Source: Crotophaga sulcirostris (taxonomy: Eukaryota; Chordata; Aves; Cuculiformes; Crotophagidae). Taken from it: DNA of 64,000 nt. Positions 50,431 to 61,812 of the stretch are shown piece after piece. A program made the position numbers and the translations under genes. A model generated the notes under the pieces. That model made no database searches. It worked only from the letters and a program-made list of their open reading frames with translations, and was not told where the DNA came from. The DNA lies in the NCBI GenBank assembly GCA_013397455.1, contig VYZB01000078.1, positions 136,723 to 200,722 of the forward strand, read 5' to 3'. Within the stretch, counting starts at the first letter, position 1, and every line of letters begins with the position of its first letter.

Positions 50431-52829
50431 TGGCTGTGCTCACTGCCGTTAAAAAAAAAAAAAAAGAGTAATTTTTAACTTTTTTTCCCATCTGTGTAAA
50501 ATCCTACACATTCAGAAGGTGTTTGACTCTGGAATACACCGAGGAATAAAATGGATGGGAGGGTTCAAACCTCCCAATCTTATTTTATAGTAGTATTGTG
50601 ACCCGACAAGAGACAGCAGTTTTCGTCCTTTTTATCCTGGACTTTAGGCATTCTTAGCACCTAATACTAACCTGTTTGCTTAGACAGCCTACACTTAAAA
50701 AAACATTTTTTTTTAGCATGTAAAAAAGTGCTGAGGATATATATATATAAAAGATAGAGTCTGTTTTCATAGCTCCCAGACACAGAGCAAGCAAATTGCC
50801 CACATCCGTGCTCCCGTTCCCCCCGAGCCGAGGCGGGCTGTCCCTGCCCCTGCTTTCGCCAACACCGTCCACGCCAGCAACACCTTAACCCCACGTGAAA
50901 ATCAAGGTTTCACATAGCAAACTGCCCAGGGAAACACGGTGTTACCGTACACAGGCAATGCCACCTACAGCGTCCTTAGGGTTTAAGATTTTTTTTGTTT
51001 TGTTTTGTTGCTGCTTTTCTCAACTGCAGAAAAATAATGAGCGCAAGTCTGAATAGACAGAAATGAGAAAAAGAACATTAAAATATAAAACGCAAGCTTA
51101 GTCCCACGGGGAGAGACATGGCTCTGTACTTTCGCAAGGGCGGTTGCAGATATCTACGGAGCTTTTTCTATGCCTCAATCTCCTGCTGCCGGACAGGGAA
51201 ATTGAACAATTATTAAACCGAGCAATAATTAATTTTTAAGTATCTCCAAATTGGTCCAAACGTAAGAGACGACCCTTTGAAAGTCTCGGCGGTTCCCAGC
51301 ACATAACAGGTTGTCATTTAAATGCGGTGTGTGTGGGTGTGTGGCGTGCGGTTTCTTTTTTCTTTCCCCCAAGGGTAAAACCGTGGCGGATGTTTCGCAC
51401 GAGAATCTTTCGGGTAATTTTTATGGAGGAAAACTGACAACGTACGGGCGGTATTTCCTAGCCCAAACACCCGCTGGAGCCTCACCAGCCCGCTGTCAGG
51501 AGCAAACCCAGTTCAGCTCGATGCTTAGTCTCCCAGCTCCAAAGCTGCATAGCGAAACCGCAGTCCTTTTCCTCCCCACCTTCACATCCTTTGATTAGAC
51601 AAGATTTGACAAGCTCTTGCAGAGCCCCGATAGAGACCCTACTCTGCCCCCCGGGACTCGGAGGGGTCTTCCCAAGTCTTATAATAAGCTGCCCTACTGC
51701 GGCTTTCTCTGCTGTCGGATCGATATATTTTATTGGCAGTCGTCGCAATATTCGTGGTTGTGATTATGATGGCAATAATCGACGGTGACTCGCTAAGAGC
51801 CGCAGCTCGTTCTGAAAATCTCCTAGAAATCACAAGTACAGTTATGAAAAGAACTAGGAGCGAATAATGCACTAAGCTACCTTCCACCAGATCCTCCTGG
51901 AGAGCCTTGCTACCTAGTGCAGGATCAACCCCCAGCCAAGAGACGCTGAACTTCGGGCTACACGGTAATTCGGAGTCTGAACCAGAGGTGCAAGAGTCAT
52001 GTCAGTCTCCTGAAAAACAGCCTCCGAGCAAGAACGAGAGGACACCACGGGTTTCCTCCTTCAGCTCCTGTTCTCCTAAAGAGCTCGTGAATAAATCAGT
52101 AAGAAATTAAAAGCCAGGAGGAAATGCCATGTGTGCTGGGAAGGGATCCGTCTCGTGCGGGCGTAATTGTTTTCCGATCTTGCTGCACACGTTTGCAAGT
52201 ATAGAGAGGAGGGAAAGTGCCCTCTAAAACGAATTTTGAACGGCTACTTTTACATGTCCTTTTAGAATTAGGTCACTTATTCTTTGGCTACACCACTGCG
52301 TGACAGCCTGCCGCGGCCGAGCGCCTGCACGAGCCTGATCACCAGTGTGCGGGTCAGAACCGCAGCTTCCACGGGGCACCGGCGCCTGGGGGGTCACCCC
52401 AAACGCACACCTCAGGGTTCACCGTTCTGTTTGTTTAATACAATTCGCGCCAGGTGGTTTTCTCCCAGATTAAGTCAGAGGCGCCGGTCGGTGTGAGAAT
52501 TAGCCCGTGTCAAGTTTTAGGTGGAAAGGGGAATTTGACAACGCCACAGCCGAACACTTCGACGGCCACTCACCACTAAAAAGCGCAGCTTCCAGAGCTA
52601 AATACCTTGTAGTACAGTTCATAAACTTGATTTATGACGAAGCAGAATGGCTGGGTTTTACTGCTCTGGCCCTCCCAGCTGGTAAGAATTTGACTGCAAC
52701 ATGTGGGATTTACAGTGAGCGAAAACAGCACTGTATCGAAAACCTCCCCCGCGTGCGTGATCCCACTCAACAGGTAATGGAAAAATCCGCCTTGCAAAAA
52801 CACACACGGGTTCAAAACCAGATGCTGGC
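50431..52829. other. Mixed non-coding region between CpG islands, with possible regulatory blocks
   Basis: The stretch contains A15 (50451-50465), a (TA)n tract (50737-50749) and moderate-GC sequence. Around 51180-51260 the text is rich in homeodomain-type words, including AATAATTAATTTTTAAG near 51222-51238. Around 51640-51800 there is complex repeat-free sequence. These are typical of developmental regulatory DNA but cannot be proven here. Frames such as 51907-52110 show no known domain. Confidence 0.35.
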
Positions 52830-53850
52830 GGTCAGGCGGCGCAGAGGAGGTCGTGCCGGCTCCTCCGCTCCCGGGCGCGCCCGGTGCCGCAGGAGCCCGG
52901 CGGTGCCTCGCAGGGAGCGGGGTCCCGGCCCCGGGAGCTGCCGCGGGCGCTGTGCGTGGCAGCGGCGGCGGTGCAGGAGGGCGGCGGGGAGCCGGCGCGG
53001 CGGTTCGGCGCTCCCCGCTCTCTCGGGTGCGCGCAGTGCGGCCGAGGGGAAAGTGCGGGCGCTGAACTCCCAGGGACAAATCTTTTTTCCCGAGCATCCT
53101 TCGTCGTCCCGGTGCAATAGCGTGGATGGCAGGACGGGGAACGGGGAGGCATTTGTGCCAGCTTGGCAGGCTAATAGATGTGTCTGAAATAGGTTGTGGA
53201 TGTAGCCACGCAGCCTGGTGTGTTTTACCACAACGGGGCGGACAATACGCACTGCTCTGGAGTGTAAATCCCCACCTCCCGGCTCGGTGCCCTCCTGAAA
53301 TCATAGCCCGGCACAACAGCACCGGGAAGGACGAGCGTGTTGTAGCCACGGCATTATTAACAAAACGGCTGAGAACTCACAACACCGCCCCGCAGGGCCA
53401 CCCCCGCAGTCCCCCGCCCTCCCGAGGGGCGCACGGAGCCTCTCGCATCCCGGGCCCCGCCGTCACCGGCGGCTCCACCGGCCCTTGCGGGCACCGGCGG
53501 GGAGCGCGGCTTCCCACCGGCTCCTCTCCGCAGCGGCGGGTGCTCCAGGGACCTCTGCGCTGCTCCGGGGGGCGCAGAAAGCCCCGTGGGGACACCCCTT
53601 CTTTTTGTCCTCCTCCCACCCTTTCCCCCACAGACCGCTCTGCAGCCCCGTCCTAAAATGTGGTGCGCCTGGTAGCGCGGGCTCTCACCAGGGAAGAAAA
53701 AAAAACAACAAACCAACAAACGGATTTTCGAGCCTCTGTCGAGGACACGGGGTGGCCCCGGAGGGTGTCAGTCGGAGGGGCTGCGGCCCCGAGCACCGCG
53801 AACCGACATGCAGGGGCACTTCTGTGGGTGATTTGTGCAAACCCGTGGAA
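52830..53850. promoter_or_regulatory. CpG island pair
   Basis: Two dense GC/CpG blocks (about 52830-53070 and 53380-53680) are joined by less GC-rich DNA. Long frames occur on both strands at once (226 codons plus at 52507-53187; 257 codons minus at 52576-53349), the usual result of stop-poor GC-rich DNA. Their translations are Arg/Pro/Ala/Gly-rich without a named domain. Together with the 49.6 kb island this suggests a promoter-rich locus. Confidence 0.6.
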
Positions 53851-54016
53851 GGATGAGGAGAGAGAGGAAAGTGGGCGACATTTGGGAGAGTGCAAAACCC
53901 GTGCTGGAGAGGGAGATCTTGGCTTTGGAAGCATGGAACTGTATCTTGCCAAAGTGATAATTAGAAAAATATCCCTGCAAGCCAGCGCTTCTATAGGTTT
54001 GGTTTTCTTTTTTCTC

Positions 54017-54033
54017 TTTTTTTTTTTTTTTTT
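54017..54033. repeat. Poly-T tract
   Basis: An uninterrupted run of 17 T follows a pyrimidine-rich stretch. No retrocopy body is visible beside it. Confidence 0.9.
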
Positions 54034-54358
54034 CCTCTCCACTCTCCCTTCCCCCCCTCTCCGTACAGCCCAAGTTCATGCAAGCTTTCTAAGCTTTCGA
54101 CAGCTAAAATCGTCAGAGTTTCCATCCCTCATCCAAGAAAGCCACTAATCTGACTTGCTTTTTGCAGTGGCTATTTACAGGCAATTATAGGATAGGCATA
54201 TGTTACCGAAAAGCAGGAACGAATTTGGTCTTTCGTCCTCTTTCATGCTTTTAATTAAATGGTTCTCTCTGTTCGTGCACACTTAAACACTTCTCTTTTT
54301 TTTTTACTTGCTTCCAAAGACACTTCCTTAAAAAATACTGCCATACCATAGGTTTTAA

Positions 54359-54680
54359 TTTTTTTTTTTTTCCACAGCGGACCTCTCTGGGCTAAATGAA
54401 AGGTGATGGTTTCGCTTTAGACCATCCATACGATGGCAAGAAGAGCCAAATAATGATTAACGAGTGTATTTCCCTGCAGGGGATCCCCTGGAAAGGGGGG
54501 GTTCGTTGCTCGGCGGGCCACGGGCTCGGCTCCCCCCTGGCCCTGGCCCTCTGGGTGGGTGCTCGCCGGCCGTGGGAGCGCTGCAGGGGCGGAAGGTGCC
54601 GTGGAAGTAAACGGTGGCCTTTATTATTGTTATTGTTATTAAACTTTTTGAGAGGCAATAATGTAAACGGGCACTCCTAG
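54359..54680 (+). other. Possible splice acceptor followed by an unrecognised open frame
   Basis: A T-rich tract (54359-54371) runs into CCACAG (54372-54377), a textbook 3' splice-site shape. A 94-codon frame starts at 54396 and covers a short CpG-rich segment (about 54480-54610). The product is not recognised, and its end includes a poly-Leu run encoded by the TTATTG repeat, which argues against a real protein. It could be an exon of a non-coding RNA or simply chance. Confidence 0.15.
54621..54640. repeat. (TTATTG)n-like microsatellite
   Basis: The tract reads as about three TTATTG-type units in a row (ttattattgttattgttatt). Confidence 0.8.
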
Positions 54681-55669
54681 ATGGAAGCGAGCAACTTCTG
54701 GTTCCAGTGGTTTTGCGGGATACATGGCTTCTCATATGGTCTCGGTGTTTTAATTGCTGCTCCTCTCGCTGCAGAGATGCGGTCTTGACACAGCTGAGTC
54801 GTTAGAGCCAAGGAGCCCGCAAGAGACAATCGCAGGCAGGGCTGTCTCCTTCGCTGAGAAATTACAACCGAACACATTGCAAACCCAGTGTTGGGATCTC
54901 AGCAGCAGCTTAACTTGTGCTCTCCAGTGCTCTTAGCACAGAGACGCTATTCCTAAACGTTTCTCCGTAGTAAAATGGTTCGTTTTCGTTTGAGGTCTCT
55001 ACGCGTGCCGTTTCCCGATTTTCTGTGGTGTACATTCTTTGTTTGGAGTTCATAAAATTAGCAAAACTGGATTTAAAAACTTCGGGATAGTCCCTTGCTG
55101 CGAACAAGCATTGTGCTTTCGGGCTAGTATCTGCTCTTAAAAAATATCGTTCTTCTCTCTCCCAGATAAACTGTTTGGGGAACAGGATATCAGGCAATTA
55201 TACTCTTTGTTCGCAGCGACGTGGGGGAGAAAATAATCCCCCTTGATAACACTACCGTGAGCGATTAAAACGTTTAGAAAGCTTGACACTGCAATTGTGT
55301 TTTGTCTTTTTACCCGAATTTCGGTGAATATCCCCTTCCATCCCGTTTCTCCACACCTCATTTTTTTTTGCTCCTTTTCTCAGCTCAGCCTAGCTTTCCC
55401 TTCTCCAGAACCAAAAGTTATTTTTCCTTTAAGCTCTTCAAACCACCCCCCTCTTTTCCTTACACACCTTTAGGACCTTGTCTGCCATTCCTGAAAGACG
55501 CTCGTTATTAGGAGACATCCTCCCAGGGCGGTGGTGCACTCAGACTTGACCGCAGCCTGTGTGTCTCCAGTCTGACATACTGGGAATTCAAGAGGCACAC
55601 TCGATGAAGGTCCAGATCAAAAGGAGAAAATCCAAACGATGCTGAAGTTTGAGCTGTATCGTTTCCCCC
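54681..55669. other. Non-coding stretch, nothing firm
   Basis: Complex AT-rich to balanced sequence with short frames only. A pyrimidine-rich segment lies at about 55340-55480. No transposon or RNA gene is recognised. Confidence 0.45.
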
Positions 55670-56460
55670 TTCTTTCTAAAATATTTATTGAAGGCAACAG
55701 TTCATTAATTGGAGTAAGACGGGGTAGCTCAATTGATGCCAGTGGTATACCACGATTTAGAGCAATTACAGATCCGTATCACAGTCAAATGTCAATCTAA
55801 AAGAGGCAGACACTTCGGCAAAGAAGGAAGCCTGTTATGGGATTGGTGAGGAAGGGACAAGAACTAGAACTAAGACTTCTTTTCAAATCTAAATAAGGAG
55901 GCAGATCTGATTGTATTCGAGGTTTGTGCCATTTTTTATTTTATTCTTGTTGTTCACCTAGAACCACCTATTGTTTAGACCCTGCTAAACAATAATAGAC
56001 ATTCCTACATAATTTGATATTTATCTATTGAAACAATTCAACATGTTCTGCACCTAATTTAATTAAGATCCCACCTTAAACCAAGCTCTTCTGTATAACA
56101 AGCCTAAGTCCAATGGGGGACAATTGTTCTGCTGCTTTGAAACCCCAATGCGGAGTGTGTTCACATAACACAGGGGCAATTCCTGGGCTGTTTGCAGCTG
56201 GTCCCTGCAGATCTGGGCCTTTCCCTTTGTTAGACATCTGCCATGTGATTCGTGTGGAGGACTGGAAAGGGCAGCCTTGTAACAACATTATTTCAGGAGG
56301 ATAATAAGTAGCCATCATAAATTCCTTTTTTAATAGTTTATTGCCGGTTGTAGTCTATTGACAGTGCCTGTTTTATAGCATGGAGGAAAACAGTTCCTTG
56401 TTGGCACTAGTCACTAAAACTGTTTGATAGCTCTGGCCCTTTTTAGTGCCTTCAGAGAAA
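55670..56460. promoter_or_regulatory. Candidate conserved non-coding element with SOX palindrome
   Basis: Repeat-free, complex sequence rich in homeodomain and SOX-like words: TTCATTAATTGG near 55701-55712, TTTAATTAAG near 56058-56067 and the palindrome ACAATTGT at 56120-56127. The texture is that of developmental enhancers and it lies just beyond the CpG-island cluster. Conservation is inferred. Confidence 0.35.
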
Positions 56461-57847
56461 ACCTAGTGTCTCATGAAATGAATCATAAATAGCTGAGTTG
56501 AAGTTGAACAAAAGACGGAAAGAGGGAGGAAAAAAACAGTCTTGCATTTACTGAAATATGTTTACTTTGGACAATAATCTATTAACTAGTTTAACCAAGA
56601 TACTTTAGGGCTCAATCCTGCTGTCTTAGCTGGAAGAAAAAATGAATTCCATGTAAATTGTGTCTTGGGCCTCTATAAGGAGACTGTTCAGCGAAGATTG
56701 CCTTTCTTCTAGCTCACAGAGTAGTACATACAACACTCTTACATACTAGACTTTGCTCTTTTGAAAACAGAAGCAAAGCAGCCTAACATTTAGAGTTGTC
56801 TTGCCACCACTAGCCTGTTGTGTAACATCGGTCAATTTATGCAGTCTCTTGGGGTAAGACACAATGAAATATACAGGTATTCAGAGACGGCTGAGAAAGA
56901 ACGGAATGCCCACTGCATCCCACAAAATCCCAGCTGGGTTGCTGTGTACCTCTCCATATGTGTATGTTCACAGTCACTGCCCTGAATTATTTTACTCTGA
57001 ACTCTAAGACCACCACTCTTATTTAAGTCTGTTCAGATTCCAGAAGCCTGGGTGTCCCAGCCTACGCTGGGCTTGGCTTTGCTGGTCATGTAGAAGGACT
57101 TGCAATCTTTTATGGGCACTCACTATTGTACAATTTTGCTAGAGGTTACTACCCAGCCTTTCTCTTTCTCTCTTTCCTCCTCAGGGGGTAATGAACACGA
57201 AAATGTGGATCTCAAGAGTCCAGTTTCAGCCTGAACTATTAATTCAAAATTTTTTCTATTTTTTTCCCTAACCAGTCCTTCTCTAAGAGATCTCTCTCAG
57301 CATGTGGCTTTTGAGATCATCTAGGAGACACAGGAAGATCTGACTTTGGACCTAGTTGATTTTGGAGGAAATAAGCTGCCAGACGTCAGCTTGAAAGTCA
57401 GGGCTAAATCATGGAACCCATCGGAGAAATAACACTGAGACAGAAGCGAGAGACCTGGCTTCAGTGTCCTTCTCAGTTTCAGAGACTCAAAAATCTTATG
57501 TGAAATCTATTTTTCCCATTTGTCATGAAAGCATCTAAGCCACAGCCCCTCTTAAGTTGCAGAAATTAGTCCAAGATTCAGCGTGATGGATCATAGCTCT
57601 GGACCCTTGATTTTCAGGCATTCGGCGATGCTTCTGTTACCTGCCCACTGGTCTACAAGTACTTTTAATCCAACACTTTTATTTTTAATTCCTCAGAAGG
57701 GGACTCGAAGACTCCGACGCCTTCCAAATGATGCTGGTTATGAGGCTAGAGCCATGATCTTTCACCATGTTAGCCTAAATTGTTCCCTCCATACAGTTAC
57801 CAGAGGAATGAGGAATGTCTATGCTTTATCTATAGGATAGATACAAG

Positions 57848-57875
57848 TGTGAGCCACTAGCCACTGGGCTATGAC
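57848..57875 (-). mobile_element. Possible tRNA-SINE head remnant
   Basis: On the minus strand the text reads 'atagcccagtggctagtggc' then 'tcacac', which resembles the 5' head of the same amniote tRNA-SINE type seen at 33.7 kb (AGYCCAGTGGTTAGnGCnCTCAC). The rest of the element cannot be followed, so this is weak. Confidence 0.25.
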
Positions 57876-57921
57876 AGCCATCATTTCCACCTCCAGAGAA
57901 AATGCTCTAATCCACTTTTTT

Positions 57922-57937
57922 AAAAAAAAAAAAAAAA
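57922..57937. repeat. Poly-A tract
   Basis: About 16 A residues follow a T-run and are followed by CAAAACACACAAAAC. It may be a retroposon tail, but no body is identified. Confidence 0.85.
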
Positions 57938-58906
57938 CAAAACACACAAAACCATACCTATATAGCCAATGGAAACATTTCCTTCACCTGAGATAAACCC
58001 TAGGCTTCATGTGGACCGTATGATCCAAAGGGGGTACTGGGCCATCCTACTCACGCAGGTGAAGGTAGCTTCCTGCAGAGATTTCCACTGGGTGCTTAAA
58101 CTGCAGAAGGTCAGACAGGATTTCGTGTACTCCCCTGTCCCTAGCATTGTTCATTAGCCCATTCTGTAAAGCTCTGTGCTCCACCTCATAACTGCTCAGG
58201 CCCTCTTCTTTGGTGTGTATGCATGGTATAGGAAACATGGTCACTTTAAGCTGAATTCTGGATTTCAGCCAAGACTGATTGGTGTTGCCCCTTGTTTGTG
58301 ACACAGTTCATTCCTTTTTGTACTGCAATTTCATGATTTTATGGGGTGAGAGTCTGTGATTTTTTATTTTATTTTTTTTTCTGAGGAGACTTACATTGCT
58401 TTAGTTATCTCTGCCCTGTTCACTTCAGGATTAGATTTGCCTAGAATCCTCTTTTTGAACGCTCCTCCTGAATATCACCCATTTCAATCTACTTCTCCAT
58501 AAGACAACGTTGTGCCTACAATTTACGACTGGCAGTGGTTCTCAGTTTTGTCCCAGGGCCAACACAAAGCACTGGACTTGTCTAATGATCTGAAATTCTG
58601 TCTCAGCAAATGACTCCCTCCTCATGTCATCTCCTGAGTGTTGGCTGAAGAAGACAACCTGACACCTCTGGTTTTGGTGCAGGGAGAGAGAGGTGCCTTG
58701 CTTTAAAAACTTTCACTGAAGAGTCATGACAGCTGAAACTGCATACCCCTTATCGTGTGATCTAGGGTAGACTTCTATGAGGAGTGTACGGAGTGTTACA
58801 GAATGTGTTGGAAACCTGAGGAGGGGATAGGGAAGTCCGAGCAGAAGTTAATAATAAATATTAGATCACTCCTTCATTTCTGGCTCTTTGGGGTTTTTTT
58901 TACTGG

Positions 58907-58930
58907 TTTGTTTGTTTGTTTGTTTGTTTT
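58907..58930. repeat. (TTTG)n microsatellite
   Basis: About six TTTG units in a row are visible. Confidence 0.9.
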
Positions 58931-60239
58931 TGAATTTGCTACGTGCATTGAGTAAAACCTAAGGGCACTGATCAATGAAACAGATGTTGCAGTAATTCTG
59001 TCTACTCTTTGTCAGCCATCTGAAACTGCGGATGAAAGACAAGATTGGTGCCAAAATGAGTATGCAATGCGTATCTTGCTTACTTTTCCTGTGCCAGGCA
59101 TGAGGCTCACCTGAACGGATTGTAGCAGCCACCCCCCCCACTGTGAAACCAACAGTGCAGATGTTTGCGTGCAGTAGGCTACAGGGTTAGGGCCACAGGT
59201 TCTGATTTGCACGCAGTTGCGCACAGGTAACTTTGCAGTGATGAATAGTTTATTTACTTCTATTGCCTCTGAAGCAGAGATAACTGTCTTCCTTATTTCA
59301 TTTATGCTGTAAGAGCAAAGTTGCTTGTTATCTTTCAGCGCTTGCAGGATCCTGGCCCACAGCAATAAAACTAACAAATAATCTGTTGTATGTCACTGTT
59401 TCTTTTTAAGGATTCCAGTCACCTGTGAGCATCTGGTGCAACAGCCCTTGTTTTATTTGTGTGCTCTAGATTTCTTTCTCTTGGGTTTCAAAGTCCACTT
59501 GCTAAACAGTCAGAAAATACCTTTATTCCACTGTCGTAGGACACCTACAGTTTTTAGAAGTCTGCAGAAATGTCTGTGCATGGAGAATGAGTACAGGGTT
59601 GTTTTTTTTTCCTATGAGATACGTCACTTTACATATTCTGCCATAACATTTTGCCTTTCCAGATAGTTATTTCGCTGTTTCAATTGGTGTAAATTCTTAA
59701 TCCTTTTCCCTCCAGCTCTTCGTCTGGTTGTTGGGACACAATAAGGTTTGGAAATGCTGTGCAATACTGACACCTGCCAATATCTGCCTGGAGAGCACTA
59801 ACCAGCTTATCAGTGTCTCCTCAAGACCTGACTTTTCTGCAGGGAGGAAAATTCCCTTGACTTATGCAACAGTTGGAGAAGACAGGAAGAAATGTTGGGG
59901 TCTTCTATCCTTTTCTCTTAAAAATATTTTTTTTTCCTTCAGCTGTGGAAAATAAGAGTAGAGAAGTCTTCCAAACCAAAGAGAAATTTAGAATCATCGA
60001 AGCAAAATACATATGCAACCAATATTTTAGTGATATATTACTTTGCCTAATCATTAACTTAAAATGCCATATAAGAATTTGTAATCCATCGTAAATCATC
60101 TGGTAAGAGTGATTTAAATGCACTGCTGACTAATGTAAAACAGGCTAGTTTCTACACTCAGTTAGCTGCCAAACATTGTTTAAGAAAAAAAGGGTGTGTG
60201 ATCCAAGTTGACATAAGCTATAGCAGATATAATACTCCA

Positions 60240-60430
60240 ATATAGCGGTGGTTTGCAGATTATCGGGTTTAAGAGATAGGAAGAAGATGACATATTAATT
60301 ACCATGAGGATTGCCAGGCCTATTTTGTTCCTTAATTAGGACGCCTTGCAACTCTACATTTAATTCTGCTTCAAGGCGGCTAGCAAATGCCTTTATGACC
60401 ATCTTATCTGCAATGATACTGAAGAAGTGA
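60240..60430. promoter_or_regulatory. Candidate conserved enhancer with repeated TTAATTA cores
   Basis: TTAATTA-type homeodomain cores occur at about 60294-60301 and 60332-60338, with a further TTTAATT near 60359-60365. Between and after them lies complex sequence including GGATTGCCAGGCC and GGCGGCTAGC. The segment has no simple repeats or transposon signature. Of the candidate elements in the window this has the tightest motif clustering. Conservation is inferred. Confidence 0.4.
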
Positions 60431-61734
60431 AATGGTGGTTAATTTACTAAGAGAACACCAAAATAAAGAGGCTACTTCTATGGTAGAGGCACAATGTTAC
60501 TCTTCTTATTGTGGTGGTGGAGGAATCAGGGTTTAAAAAACAATTAAGTGTACTCTGTGCTGAAGTGCAGAAGAAAACAAGGAGCAGTGATAGGAGACAC
60601 ATCAAGGAGAGGCATTTTTGAGGAAGGAGACTGGGGATGGCCTTGGTCTTAAAGAATGACAATCATATGAAATGCAGAAAGCAGTAGCAAACAGTGGGCG
60701 TGAGGAAAACATCTTCTCTATCCCCAGCTTTCTAAATTTAGATATTTCTTTGAAACAAAAGAGAAACCAAGGATATGTAAATACTGATTTCAATGTAGAA
60801 AACAGTCATTTCAGCCAAGTGCTTCCTATTCACTGCCTTGTAAGACATGTATTATTTCTGCTGTCACAATCAAAACTTTTGAGAAAATGAGCCACTTCTG
60901 GATTGGCCAGCGTGTTTTGTATTTTATCTTTCCTAGACTAAGATTATATCAGCACCACAGTGGTGCAGGGTGTGGGGGGGAGGTCTGCTCCACTGCCACT
61001 GCAATGTGGTGCAGCACAGCTGAAAATCAGCTTTGGCACTCTTGGTAGTCCAGCTGTAGCATCACTGGTCTGAATATTTACTTGGCTTTTCAAACGGTTT
61101 GTTCAGCTCTCCATGCTGCCCCTGCTACATGATTGCCTATACCTGAGGCAACTAACTTTAGTCTCACTGGCACTTGGGCCGCTTGTATTGCCCCCACAGC
61201 GGTGCGGTAGATCCCAGTAATCTGGGCAGAGTGTCTATGATTTCATATCCCTTCGGTGCGTTGGAAAACATCTACTCCATGGTGCCTGCCTGTAAATAAT
61301 GCCATCACAACTTTGCTCTTGTGTGTTATGAGCACAATCCCAGCAGAGGAACGATAGGGAAATTAGCCTGTTCTGCACAGCCACTACACAGTTCCTGCAG
61401 ACCTCCCCCTGATGCCATCCCCTCCAATGCTCCTTTCAAAAATATGTCATGATCAAATGAATGCAAACTCTTCTAGACAATGTGCAGACAGCAGCCTTTG
61501 CAAACTCAGCTGCTAATACAGCAAACAGAATCAATGGTTTTACAGAAAAGCAGAGTTCAACAACGTTGGGAACATTGCTTATAGGAGTATGGAAAGCAAG
61601 GCTATTCCCCAGGAAGTTAAAAAATCTATTTCATTCATGTATTTTATAGCTTAAATGGTGACTAATGACTTCTGAATTAATGATTTTTTTGCGTACCTAT
61701 CTGTAACATCCCCAAACTATACAGTTTTCAGAGT
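60431..61734. other. Non-coding stretch, nothing recognised
   Basis: Short open frames only; no named domain, RNA gene or repeat apart from short homopolymers. Confidence 0.5.
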
Positions 61735-61812
61735 GTTATTAAGCAGAGAGGTTGGATCTAGATGATCTTTAAGGTCCTTTCAGCCCAGACCGTTCCACGT
61801 TGCTATGAATTT
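61735..61812 (+). mobile_element. CR1 LINE 3'-end fragment
   Basis: The segment reads 'gagaggttggatctagatga' followed by TCTTTAAGGTCCTTTCAGCCCA and ends in a decayed 'ttctatga'-type terminus. This closely follows the well-known avian CR1 3' UTR pattern (GTTGGACTAGATGATCTTTAAGG, TCCCTTCCAACCCA, then ATTCTATG repeats). The copy is heavily 5'-truncated, as most CR1 copies are, and several substitutions show it is old. It is the main support for a sauropsid, most likely avian, origin. Confidence 0.85.

Larger units (their letters stand above)
56461..60239. other. Non-coding stretch with weak repeat remnants
   Basis: No gene is recognised. Near 56811-56860 a segment ('agcctgttgtgtaacatcgg') resembles the CORE domain of MIR-type SINEs ('agctgtgtgaccttgggcaa') with several mismatches. 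A possible minus-oriented SINE head is at 57848-57875, an A16 run at 57922-57937 and a (TTTG)n repeat at 58907-58930. Open frames reach about 120 codons (59012-59377 minus) and are unrecognised. Confidence 0.4.

Noticed and set aside
52507..53349. 226-codon plus and 257-codon minus open frames
   Set aside because: They overlap within a CpG island and give Arg/Pro/Ala/Gly-rich text without domains; compositional artefact.
56811..56860. MIR CORE-like segment
   Set aside because: Several mismatches and no traceable tRNA head; kept only as a note in the regional entry.
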